Of a DNA stretch of 64,000 bases, positions 8,366 through 16,427 are shown piece after piece. The notes below the pieces were generated by a model. The model saw only the letters and a list, made by a program, of their open reading frames with translations. It was not told where the DNA came from and ran no database searches. Numbering within the stretch: position 1 is the stretch's first letter; every line of letters starts with the position of its first letter. The stretch is from Actinoallomurus purpureus (GTDB taxonomy: Bacteria; Actinomycetota; Actinomycetes; Streptosporangiales; Streptosporangiaceae): NCBI RefSeq assembly GCF_024055795.1, contig NZ_JAMXMY010000017.1, positions 62,001 through 126,000 on the forward strand, read 5' to 3'. A program made the translations under genes and the position numbers.

Positions 8366-10264
8366 GTGCAGGACGAGGCAACTGTGAGCGCGGCGGACAT
8401 CGCCCGGCTGGCCGGCGTCGGCCGGGCCGCCGTCAGCAACTGGCGCCGTCGGCACCCCGACTTCCCCCAGCCCGTCGGAGGCACCCCCACCAGCCCCGTC
8501 TTCGCGCTCGCCGACGTCGAGGCATGGCTCCGGGACCAGCACAAACTCCAAGAGCTGCCGCTGGAGGAGCGAATCTGGCAACGGCTGCGGGCCGAGGCGC
8601 GCGACGACCTGCGCGTCGCCGAGGTGGTGGCGGACGCCGGCGAGCTGCTCCTGGAGCACCACGCTGCCGGCACCCTGCGACCCGGGCGACCGCCCGGCCC
8701 GCTGAGCGCCGAGACGGCCCGGGCGGTCGCCGAACTCGCCGACGCGCAGAGCGCCATCCGGGCGTTCGAGTTCCTCTTCACCCGCTACCGGGAAACACAG
8801 ATCCGCCGCGCCTCCACCACGCCCCCGGAGGTCACCGGGCTGATGGCAGCGCTCGCCGGCGACGCCCGGACCGTCCTGGACCCGGCCTGCGGCACCGGCG
8901 ACCTCCTCCTCGCCGCGATCGACGGCGGCGATGCCCCGCGCCGCCTCCTCGGCCAGGACGCCGACCGGGACGTCACCCGGCTGGCCACCGTCCGGCTCGC
9001 CCTGCTCGGCGGGGACCCGAGCATCCGGGACGGTGACTCGTTGCGCCGCGACGCGTTCCCCGGAGCCCTGGCCGACGCGGTGCTGTGCGATCCCCCCTTC
9101 CACGAGCGCGCGTGGGGCCATGACGAGCTCACCACCGACCCGCGCTGGGAGTACGGCCTGCCCCCGCGCCTGGAGCCGGAGCTGGCGTGGGTGCAGCACG
9201 CGCTCGCCCACCTCGCGCCCGGCGGGCGGGCGGTCGTCCTGATGCCCGCCGTCGCGGCCGGGCGCCGCTCGGGCCGGCGCGTCCGGGCACAACTGCTCCG
9301 CAAGGGCGCGCTGCGCGCCGTGGCGGGACTGTCCGCGACCCACCACCTGTGGGTGCTGCGGCGGCCCGAGATCGCCCCGCCGGCGACCGTCCTGATGATC
9401 GACAGCGCCGATCCGGAGACGGTCGTCACCACGTGGCGGCGGCACGCGGACGACCCCGACCACGACGAGCCGGGCGTCAGCAGGGCCGTCCCCGTCATCG
9501 ACCTCCTCGACGAGGAGGTCGACCTGACGCCGTCCCGCCACATCTCCGCCGCCCGGTCCGAGCGCACCGCCGAACGCTTCACCGACACCCACGACCGGCT
9601 GGCCACGACGCTGGAGAAGGCCGGCGGCCTCGTACCGGCCCTGCCCCCGGCGGCCGCGCGGCGGGAGGCCCGGTCGGTTCCGCTGTCCGAACTCGCCCGG
9701 ATCGGACACCTGGTGATCCACCACGCGCCGATGCGCGGGGACACCGAGGACGGCGGCGACGGCGGCCCGCCCCTGCTCACCGCCGAGGACCTCGTCGAGG
9801 GCCGCCCCCCGACGGGCAAAGCCGCCCGCGGCGACAACCGCTGGATCCCCATCGAGACCGGCGACGTCCTGGTCGCCGTGGTCGCCCGGAGTTTCGTGGT
9901 CCGGGTCGCCGAGGCCGACGGGCCCCTGCTCGGCCCGCAGCTGTGCCTGCTCCGCGTCGACCCCCGGCACCTCGACCCGTACTTCGTCGCCGGGGTGCTG
10001 CGCAGCTCGGCCAACGCCCGCGCGTCGATCGTCCAGTCGACGGGGACCATCGGCCGCGCCGACATCCGGCGCGCGCAGGTGCCTCGCCTCCCGCTGGAGG
10101 ACCAGCGCGGGTACGGCGCCGCGTTCCGCCGCATGACGGAGTTCGAATCGGCCCTGCGGAACACCGTCGCCATGGGCACCGAGCTGGCGCAGCTCCTGGC
10201 CGACGGAGTGGCCGAGGGCACCCTCGCCCCTCCGGACGGCCCCCTCCCCCGGCCCGCCCGGTGA
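8366..10264 (+). CDS. N6-adenine DNA methylase (HsdM-like) with N-terminal HTH and C-terminal specificity-like region
   Basis: 632 aa. Residues 7-55 form a helix-turn-helix (ADIARLAGVGRAAVSNWRRRHPDFP), residues 120-250 the methylase core with AdoMet motif DPACGTGD (172-179) and catalytic DPPF (242-245, in place of the usual NPPY/F). The last 200 residues resemble an HsdS half-subunit (VPRLPLEDQRGYGAAF). No restriction subunit is nearby. Start GTG 8366, or GTG 8384 six codons later with a better GAGG. A Ser/Thr kinase follows 30 nt downstream. It may be an orphan methylase or part of a reduced defence module. Confidence 0.85.
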   Translation: MQDEATVSAADIARLAGVGRAAVSNWRRRHPDFPQPVGGTPTSPVFALADVEAWLRDQHKLQELPLEERIWQRLRAEARDDLRVAEVVADAGELLLEHHAAGTLRPGRPPGPLSAETARAVAELADAQSAIRAFEFLFTRYRETQIRRASTTPPEVTGLMAALAGDARTVLDPACGTGDLLLAAIDGGDAPRRLLGQDADRDVTRLATVRLALLGGDPSIRDGDSLRRDAFPGALADAVLCDPPFHERAWGHDELTTDPRWEYGLPPRLEPELAWVQHALAHLAPGGRAVVLMPAVAAGRRSGRRVRAQLLRKGALRAVAGLSATHHLWVLRRPEIAPPATVLMIDSADPETVVTTWRRHADDPDHDEPGVSRAVPVIDLLDEEVDLTPSRHISAARSERTAERFTDTHDRLATTLEKAGGLVPALPPAAARREARSVPLSELARIGHLVIHHAPMRGDTEDGGDGGPPLLTAEDLVEGRPPTGKAARGDNRWIPIETGDVLVAVVARSFVVRVAEADGPLLGPQLCLLRVDPRHLDPYFVAGVLRSSANARASIVQSTGTIGRADIRRAQVPRLPLEDQRGYGAAFRRMTEFESALRNTVAMGTELAQLLADGVAEGTLAPPDGPLPRPAR

Positions 10265-10294
10265 CGTCACCGTAGGGTTCGGCGTCGAACGGTC

Positions 10295-11908
10295 ATGTCA
10301 GGGGGGAACGTGGGACGGTCCATGGTGCTGGCCGATCGCTACGAACTGCTGAGCCCACTGGGCCGCGGCGGCATGGGACAGGTGTGGGAGGGCGAGGACC
10401 GGCAGCTGGAACGCCGGGTCGCGATCAAGCTCCTGACCGAGGACACTCTGGCCGGCCACTCCCGGCCAGACGAACTCGCCCGCAGGTTCGCCCGTGAGGC
10501 GGCCGTCACGGCCGGGCTACGGCACCCCGGCGTTCCGGCCGTCCACGACGCGGGCACCTACGACGGCGGGCTGTTCCTCGTCCTGGAGCTCATCACGGGC
10601 CGTACCCTCGGCGACCTCATAGCCGAGGAGGGGCCGCTCCCGCTCCCGTGGGCCGCCGGGATCGCCGCGCAGGTCGCGGCGGTGCTCGCCGCCGCCCACG
10701 AGCGCGGGTTCATCCACCGCGACATCAAGCCACAGAACGTCATGATCACCGGCGACGGCGCCGTCAAGGTACTCGACTTCGGTGTGGCGGCCCTGACCGA
10801 CCAGGCCACGATCTCCCGGCTCACCCGGACCGGCCAGCCGATCGGCACCCCCGCGTACATGGCGCCCGAGCAGCTGCGCGGCCTGCCGGCCACCCCGCGC
10901 ACCGACCTGTACGCGCTCGGGTGCCTCCTGTACGAGATGCTCGCCGGCGATCCGGTCTTCGACGCCGGCTCTCCCGCCGAGCTCATGCACCGGCAGCTCG
11001 AACAGTCCCCCGCCCCGCTGCGCCGCGACGACCTGCCCGCCGCGATCGACGCCCTCATCGGGCTGCTCCTTGAGAAGGACCCGGCGCGGCGGCCCGCGAC
11101 CGCCCGGGAGACCTATGACCGCCTGCTGCCGCACGTCGTGCCGCCGGGACCGCTCGGCGAGATCGACGCCCGCGGCCGGGCGGGCGGGACGCACCTGTAC
11201 TCCCGCGTCCTGGTACGGCTGTCCGGCGCGGACGCTCCCCGTCCGGCACCGGATCCCCACGTCGCATCGCCGACCCGGGCCGCGGCCGGCCCGCATGCGG
11301 CACCCGGTCCGCTCCCCGCCATCGGCTCTCCAGAGGCGGCGGGCCGAGGGAACGCCGTGCCGGTCTCGCACGGCGGATCGCTCGCGTTCGGTCGGCGGGA
11401 CGGGCTCGGCCGGCCCGTTCCGGCGGAGGGCCCGATCACGGTCGGCGGCCCGGGGTCGGCGAGCGGACCGTTGGAGCCGGGAGGTCTCGGCTGGAAGGTG
11501 CGGCACAGCCTCTGGACGCTGCCGACGCTGCTGTTCGGCATGGGCACGTGGCTGTCGTTCGGCTACCTCGCGGTCCGGCACAGGCGGCCCTCGTGGCTCG
11601 CCACGGCCGCCGTCTATCTCGTGCTGGCCGTCCTCGCCTTCGTCCTGGTCGGCAGCGGTCCCGACAACGACACCGACACGGCCCAGACGACGGTGGGCAT
11701 GGTGCTGGGACTGCTCCTGTGGCCCGCCGGGATCATCCACGCCCTCTGGGTCAACGCGACGACGCACCTGCGCCTGCTCGAACCTGCCAGAAGCCCCTTG
11801 TCGGTCGGTCGTGCCGGACATCCGGCCGGCCATCCGCAGCGAGTCGTCGACGGTGTCGAAGCCGCGCGGCAGCATGATGCTCTCGTACGCGGCGACCGCG
11901 TCGAATGA
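10295..11908 (+). CDS. Membrane-anchored eukaryotic-type Ser/Thr protein kinase
   Basis: Residues 16-275 are a complete kinase domain: P-loop GRGGMGQV (23-30), VAIK lysine (45), HRDIKPQN (141-148), DFG (161-163), GTPAYMAPEQ (184-193). A 110-residue Pro/Gly/Ala linker leads to three membrane helices between about residues 405 and 490; there are no PASTA repeats. Three in-frame starts are possible: ATG 10295, GTG 10310 (just after AGGGGGG) and ATG 10322. It follows the methylase gene closely on the same strand. Substrates cannot be read from sequence. Confidence 0.9.
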   Translation: MSGGNVGRSMVLADRYELLSPLGRGGMGQVWEGEDRQLERRVAIKLLTEDTLAGHSRPDELARRFAREAAVTAGLRHPGVPAVHDAGTYDGGLFLVLELITGRTLGDLIAEEGPLPLPWAAGIAAQVAAVLAAAHERGFIHRDIKPQNVMITGDGAVKVLDFGVAALTDQATISRLTRTGQPIGTPAYMAPEQLRGLPATPRTDLYALGCLLYEMLAGDPVFDAGSPAELMHRQLEQSPAPLRRDDLPAAIDALIGLLLEKDPARRPATARETYDRLLPHVVPPGPLGEIDARGRAGGTHLYSRVLVRLSGADAPRPAPDPHVASPTRAAAGPHAAPGPLPAIGSPEAAGRGNAVPVSHGGSLAFGRRDGLGRPVPAEGPITVGGPGSASGPLEPGGLGWKVRHSLWTLPTLLFGMGTWLSFGYLAVRHRRPSWLATAAVYLVLAVLAFVLVGSGPDNDTDTAQTTVGMVLGLLLWPAGIIHALWVNATTHLRLLEPARSPLSVGRAGHPAGHPQRVVDGVEAARQHDALVRGDRVE

Positions 11909-11987
11909 GTGACGATCAGAAGCCCCGGGCGGGAACGACGACGGGCCCCGCGCAGGAACGCGCGCGCCCGTGGCGGATCGGGGAAGG

Positions 11988-12467
11988 TCAGCACTTGGTC
12001 CCGGGGTCGCGGGTCAGGCTGACCGTGTAGCTGTAGCCCTTGTAGTGGATCGTGTGCTGCGACCAGCAGCGGGCGCCGGTTCCGTCCACAGTCGCCGTAC
12101 CATTCCTCTTTACCGCGCGCAACGTGTGCAGCTTGCTGTCCTTCATTGCGCGCATGCGCAGCTTCACCTCGGCCCAGCAGTCCTTCGGGCTGTTGTGAAG
12201 CTGGGTGTTGCTGACCATGTAGGTCCAGTGACGGGGACCGGTGGCGCTGCCGATGTTGCGGTGCCAGGCAATGGCCTTGCAGGGGCCCAGCCAGAACTCC
12301 GCGTCGTAGTTCTTGTTGGTGAACAGCAGCTTCTTCTTGGGCGGCGTGGCCGCGACGCCCACATCGGTCGAGGCCGAGGCGGGCATCGCCAGGGAAGCGG
12401 CGGCGAAGGCGGTCACGGCCACGGTGGCCAGCGACAGCGTTCCGAACCGGGACATGGTCGAGCGCAT
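11988..12467 (-). CDS. Small secreted cysteine-containing protein
   Basis: The ATG at 12467 is preferred over 12473 because GGAGG lies 7 nt before it but only 1 nt before the other. A clear signal peptide (SLATVAVTAFAAASLAMPASAS) is followed by a 125-residue basic domain with four cysteines (GPCKAI, KDCWAEV, ARCWSQ, TKC at the end), suggesting two disulfides. I do not recognise the family. It is probably a secreted structural or inhibitory protein; the small secreted protein at 20398 has a similar build but no obvious sequence match. Confidence 0.7.
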   Translation of the reverse strand: MRSTMSRFGTLSLATVAVTAFAAASLAMPASASTDVGVAATPPKKKLLFTNKNYDAEFWLGPCKAIAWHRNIGSATGPRHWTYMVSNTQLHNSPKDCWAEVKLRMRAMKDSKLHTLRAVKRNGTATVDGTGARCWSQHTIHYKGYSYTVSLTRDPGTKC

Positions 12468-12691
12468 CGTCATACCTCCAGGGATCGCCGGATGGTCGAG
12501 GCACCAATCAAGATCATCAGCGCCGCCCCGGCCCGGGGGAACCCAAGATCAACAAGGTTCACCACCCGGCCGCCCATCAGCCACCACCCCGTCGCCACGA
12601 CGTCCGCCACCGGTCCGGGCCGGTCACGGTCGGCGACACACGGCACGACCTGAGCCCTACGCGGTCAGTCGCCTTCGCCGTGACCGGCTGG

Positions 12692-13155
12692 GGCCTGTTT
12701 CGAAGCCAAGCATCAAGCGTCCCTGCTGAACGGAAGTCCACGCCCGAATGCTCGCTCAATGGCGATGCGGGTAAGCCAGCCAAGACCGGCAGTGAAAAGC
12801 GGCGGCCATACGATCGGCCCGAAGCTGTAGCCGATCAGCACCACGAGCGGGATCCACACGCGGTGTACCGCTTGGTAGAGCAGCGTGGGCGGACGGACCA
12901 CGGCGAGCCGCGCCAGGTCGGGCAGCGCGAAGAACACCAGCGCGGCTGCCGTGGTCGGCAGGCCGTACTTGGCGCTCTCGAAAACCGCGAACGCGGCCAA
13001 GAACAGCGCGAATGCCCCCCAGTAAATCTTTCGAAGCCGACCGCCGACCTCTGGAGCGCGCTGCGACACGCCGTCGCGCGTCTGTTCTGTTGCCACACGC
13101 ACAGCGTAGGCCGGAGATCGGACAGCGCGCCGTCGCGCGGATTTCGAAACAGGCC
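12692..13155. mobile_element. 464-bp unit bounded by 13-bp perfect inverted repeats around a small membrane-protein gene
   Basis: GGCCTGTTTCGAA (12692-12704) recurs inverted as TTCGAAACAGGCC (13143-13155). Ends of this form resemble those of IS5-like elements, but no transposase is present, and I cannot see a target-site duplication. The enclosed gene is the DUF4260-like protein. The unit could be a MITE carrying a passenger, or chance. Confidence 0.4.
12713..13102 (-). CDS. DUF4260-like small membrane protein
   Basis: 129 aa with three or four membrane helices (YWGAFALFLAAFAVFE, TTAAALVFFALPDLARLAV, WIPLVVLIGYSFGPIVW and the next). The pattern ALPDL, then Y-x-x-VHRVWIPLV, and the end AIERAFGRGLPF resembles DUF4260 proteins, whose function is unknown. 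GTG start at 13102 lacks a clear ribosome binding site, so the N-terminus is uncertain. It sits alone between inverted repeats. Confidence 0.6.
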   Translation of the reverse strand: MRVATEQTRDGVSQRAPEVGGRLRKIYWGAFALFLAAFAVFESAKYGLPTTAAALVFFALPDLARLAVVRPPTLLYQAVHRVWIPLVVLIGYSFGPIVWPPLFTAGLGWLTRIAIERAFGRGLPFSRDA

Positions 13156-13577
13156 GTAGCCGGCGAGGCCCTCGACGGTTGCCGGCGCCGAGGGGTCGCC
13201 GCGGTTCAAGTGCCTAGGCGGACGCCCGCCGATGCACTCGGTGCAGCAGCGGCGGCGTGCGGAATGCTCGGCGACCGCACCGCGTAATAGGGACCGAAGC
13301 CACAGACCGGCGCTCCCCCGCGCCCGTTCGCCGAGCAATCGGCCGGGCAACCCGGCACCGATCACGAGAGGCCGGTCGAGCGCAGCCCCGCTCTCGTTGA
13401 GTTCGGGATTCTCGCCCTTTCCGAGCGGCGCGGAACGGCGATTCTCCCGAAGTCAACGAGAGTCAGGCGGGCTGCGGCCCTGGGACTCGTGTGGTGCGGT
13501 CGCGGCGGGGACCAGATGACCAGACGCTTTCCGTTGGCTTGATCGTTTGGACGGGGCGGCCACTGAACTCCCCGGCC
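13156..13577. other. Non-coding stretch with one long inverted repeat
   Basis: No convincing gene on either strand. The only structure I see is the imperfect inverted repeat at 13391-13466. Long frames here have shadow-type composition rich in Arg. Confidence 0.6.
13391..13466. repeat. Imperfect inverted repeat, about 26-bp arms
   Basis: CTCTCGTTGAGTTCGGGA (13391-13408) pairs with TCCCGAAGTCAACGAGAG (13445-13462), one mismatch. The pairing extends inward by several bases (TCGCC/GGCGA). The loop is about 20-36 nt. It could be a terminator, a small structured RNA, or a MITE end pair. Confidence 0.7.
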
Positions 13578-13879
13578 ATGCCGGATGAGACCGACGCGCT
13601 GGTGGAATTTCACCGCGGTGCGGCGATGCTCGACGAGGACCGGTTCGACGCGGCCGTGGAGGTGTTGCGCGCGTCGGCCGAGGGCGGCGACGCGGACACG
13701 ACTTCGATCTTGAGACGGTTGCTGTGCCTCGACGCGCATTGCCGGCGTGGCCGGCCCTGTTCGATCCGTTCGCGTCCGTCTGGGTCGCGGTGAGGAGGCG
13801 AGACGGGTACGTGGCGGCCGCCACGGCGTACGAGCTTCATGATCGTCTCGCCGCCTTAGGACAGTCCGCGCTGACGTAG
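13578..13879 (+). pseudogene. Small gene broken by a frameshift (TPR-like start)
   Basis: ATG 13578 opens MPDETDALVEFHRGAAMLDEDRFDAAVEVLRAS, a convincing helical, TPR-like beginning. Around 13690-13700 this frame loses coding character and soon hits a stop (13793). A second frame then reads DFDLETVAVPRRALPAWPALF and continues sensibly to TAYELHDRLAALGQSALT, ending at TAG 13877. Joining both gives a protein of about 100 residues. Either a one-base error or a real frameshift explains it. It ends just before the LtrA gene. Confidence 0.6.
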
Positions 13880-13889
13880 TCTTCGAGCG

Positions 13890-15077
13890 GTGAACCATGG
13901 GACCTCAATGGGGCTGCTGCGCTCCCGCCGCGACGGGACACGCGTCACGTTCTTCGAGCTGTTCTTCGACCTGGTCTTCGTCTTCGCGGTGACGCAGCTG
14001 TCCCACCGGCTGCTGAAGGATCTCACCGTGAGCGGCGCCGGCGAGACGCTGGTGCTGCTGCTGGCGGTCTGGTGGGCGTGGATGTACACGTGCTGGACGA
14101 CCAACTGGTTGAATCCCGACCATCCCGCCGTCCGGATGGTGCTGACCGGGACCATGCTCGCCGGTCTGTTGATGGCGGCCGCGATCCCCCGGGCGTTCGA
14201 GGGCCGTGGCCTCTGGTTCGCCGTCGCCTACGTCGCCGCCCAGGCCGGCCGGACGGCGTTCGTGACCATCATGACCCGGCACGATGAGCTCGGCCCGAAC
14301 TTCCTGCGGATCCTGGCCTGGAAGATGACCACGGGCGTGCTCTGGATCGCCGGCGGCTTCGCCGACCATCCGGCCCGGCTCCTGTTGTGGCTGCTGGCGC
14401 TGGCCCTGGAGTACGCCGCGCCCTGGCACGGCTACACGTACCCGGGGCTGGGCCGTTCGCGGACGACGGACTGGGTGATCGACGGCGCGCACATGGCGGA
14501 GCGGTGCCAGTTGTTCCTGATCATCGCCCTGGGCGAGTCGCTACTCGTCACGGGCGCCACGTTCAGCGACCTGAGCGGCGTGGAGGCGGCCGCGGGCGCG
14601 GCCTTCGCGGTCGCCTTCCTCGGGGCCGTCGCGATGTGGTGGATCTACTTCGACCGGAGCGCGGAGGCCGCCGCGGCGCAGGTCGCGGCCTCGCCCGATC
14701 CGGGCCGCCTGGGCCGGTCCGCCTACACCTTCATCCACCTGCCGATGGTCGCGGGGATCATCGTCAGCGCCGTCGCCGACGAACTGGTCGTCGCCCACCC
14801 GCACGGGCACGTCACGGGCGGTACGGCGGCGGTGGTGCTCGGCGGTCCGGCGCTGTTCGTCGCGGGGCACGCGCTGTTCAAGCGGGCGGTGTGGGGCCGC
14901 TTCACGACCGCCCGCCTGCTGGCGCTGGCGGCGCTCGCGCTCCTCGCACCGGTCTCTCCCCTGTTCGACCCGCTGATGCTGGCCTTCGTGGCCCTGCTGG
15001 TCATGGCGGCGCTGGCCGGCTGGGACGTGCGCGCCACGCGGGCGAGCACCGTCGCGGTCGAGGACACCATCGCCTGA
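13890..15077 (+). CDS. ltrA: Low temperature requirement protein A (LtrA) family membrane protein
   Basis: 395 aa with about ten to twelve membrane helices. The N-terminus has the family signature RVTFFELFFDLVFVFAVTQLSH, and the middle AHMAERCQLFLIIALGESLLVTG, both diagnostic of LtrA. The family name comes from a Listeria cold-sensitivity locus; the biochemical role is not established. Start GTG 13890, or ATG 13908 (MGLLRSRRDG) which has GGGA before it. It stands alone, 10 nt after the broken small gene. Confidence 0.88.
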   Translation: MNHGTSMGLLRSRRDGTRVTFFELFFDLVFVFAVTQLSHRLLKDLTVSGAGETLVLLLAVWWAWMYTCWTTNWLNPDHPAVRMVLTGTMLAGLLMAAAIPRAFEGRGLWFAVAYVAAQAGRTAFVTIMTRHDELGPNFLRILAWKMTTGVLWIAGGFADHPARLLLWLLALALEYAAPWHGYTYPGLGRSRTTDWVIDGAHMAERCQLFLIIALGESLLVTGATFSDLSGVEAAAGAAFAVAFLGAVAMWWIYFDRSAEAAAAQVAASPDPGRLGRSAYTFIHLPMVAGIIVSAVADELVVAHPHGHVTGGTAAVVLGGPALFVAGHALFKRAVWGRFTTARLLALAALALLAPVSPLFDPLMLAFVALLVMAALAGWDVRATRASTVAVEDTIA

Positions 15078-15083
15078 CGGGGC

Positions 15084-16043
15084 TCAGGCGCCGCTGGACA
15101 CGTGCGGTGCGGCGACCGAGGGGCGGGTCCTGTCCCTCGCCCGGCCCGCCCGCAGCAGCCGCCGCCATCGCGCCGGGTCGTGCAACGCGGGCTCGGTGGT
15201 CTCCAGGAACCGTTCGACCGTGGTGACGAAACGGTCGGGATCGTCATGGTGCGGGAAGTGGCCGGACCGTCCGAAGATCTCCAGCGTGCTGCCGGGCATC
15301 GCGGCGTGCGCGATCGTCGCGTGGCGCACCGGGATGACGCGGTCCTCCCGTCCCCAGATGATGAGGATGGGCATGCCCTCGGCGAGATAACAGCGGTCCA
15401 GCATGGTGATGACCTGGCCGCGCACGTCGACTCCGGCCCGGAGCGTCCGCAGGAACGCCTGACGCGCCGTCTTGGAGCGCAGCCGCCGGTAGCGCCGGAG
15501 CACGTGGTCGAAGTCGGCTCCGAGGAACAGGCCGCCGGTGAGGCGCAACGCCGGGGCCACGAGCCGTACGGCCGTACGCGCGGGCACGGACGTCGCCAGC
15601 GACAGCCCGATCTCGGCCCCCGGCGCCGCCGCCGCGCGCAGCAGCGGATGGACCTCACGGCCGATGCCGCCGCCGGCGACGAGCACGAGCCGTTCGCAGC
15701 GCTCGGGGAACTGGTAGGCGAATTGCATCGCGATGCCGCCGCCGAGCGAATGGCCGACCACGGACACCCGGTCGACGTCGAGGACGCTCAGCAGGTCGCG
15801 CATCCCGCAGGCGTACGCGGCGATGGCGTAGTCGGCGCGCGGCTTGGCCGACTCGCCGTGGCCGAGCAGGTCGGGCGCGATGACGGTGTGGCGCTCGGCC
15901 AGGCGCGGGATGACGTCGAGCCACGTGCCGGAGTCGTCACCGATGCCGTGGATGAGGAGCAGCGGGGGCCCGCTGCCCACCATGCGGAAGGCCCGCCAGT
16001 ATCCGTGGATGTCACGGAAGCGGATGAGAGATCCAGGACTCAC
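15084..16043 (-). CDS. Alpha/beta-fold hydrolase
   Basis: 319 aa. The catalytic triad is visible: nucleophile in VVGHSLGGG (about residue 97), acid in IIWGREDRVIPV (about 233), histidine in FGRSGHFPHHDDP (about 262). The oxyanion segment is LLIHGIGDDSGTW. A cap region separates the two halves. Substrate unknown; relatives include esterases, C-C hydrolases and haloperoxidase-like proteins. It is convergent with ltrA, 6 nt apart. Confidence 0.85.
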   Translation of the reverse strand: MSPGSLIRFRDIHGYWRAFRMVGSGPPLLLIHGIGDDSGTWLDVIPRLAERHTVIAPDLLGHGESAKPRADYAIAAYACGMRDLLSVLDVDRVSVVGHSLGGGIAMQFAYQFPERCERLVLVAGGGIGREVHPLLRAAAAPGAEIGLSLATSVPARTAVRLVAPALRLTGGLFLGADFDHVLRRYRRLRSKTARQAFLRTLRAGVDVRGQVITMLDRCYLAEGMPILIIWGREDRVIPVRHATIAHAAMPGSTLEIFGRSGHFPHHDDPDRFVTTVERFLETTEPALHDPARWRRLLRAGRARDRTRPSVAAPHVSSGA

Positions 16044-16196
16044 ACCTGCTCACCACCCGAGGTCGGTTCCTCGCATCGTCCGGCGGGCGCGTTACGCGGC
16101 GGCTACCGCGCTGTTAGCCCCCCGTAACGCCTTCCTGGGACACCGGGCCGGCCGCGGGCGGCGTCTTGATCCCGTCGAGGATGGCCAGAGCGTCGC

Positions 16197-16315
16197 GCCG
16201 GGCACGGCCCCGCACTGGGCCGGATCCCGCGCCGGGCACGGCCCCGCACTGGGCCGGATCCCGCACTGGGCCGGATCCCGCACTGGGCCGGATCCCGCAC
16301 TGGGCCGGATCCCGC
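16197..16315. repeat. Array of seven 17-bp units in the order A-B-A-B-B-B-B
   Basis: Unit A is GCCGGGCACGGCCCCGC and unit B is ACTGGGCCGGATCCCGC; they follow without spacers over exactly 119 bp. Each unit is perfect. The array lies between a hydrolase start (16043) and the end of the AAA gene (16428), in DNA otherwise without a gene. There are no spacers, so it is not CRISPR. Confidence 0.97.
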
Positions 16316-16427
16316 GACGTTCCTGGGCGCCCACGGTTCGGCAGGCCGATCCGAGGCTGCGGCGGCAGTTCCTCGATCCGACCGCCGGCGTCTCCACGAG
16401 GGGCACCTTAGAGTCCGGCACCGACGG

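Noticed and set aside
8339-10270. 643-aa minus-strand ORF under the methylase
   Set aside because: The methylase on the plus strand has intact catalytic motifs; the opposite frame is a shadow.
8366-11908. A complete Pgl or BREX system
   Set aside because: Only methylase and kinase are present. There is no PglZ phosphatase, PglY/BrxC ATPase or nuclease nearby.
16197-16315. CRISPR array
   Set aside because: Units of 17 bp abut without spacers, and no cas genes exist.
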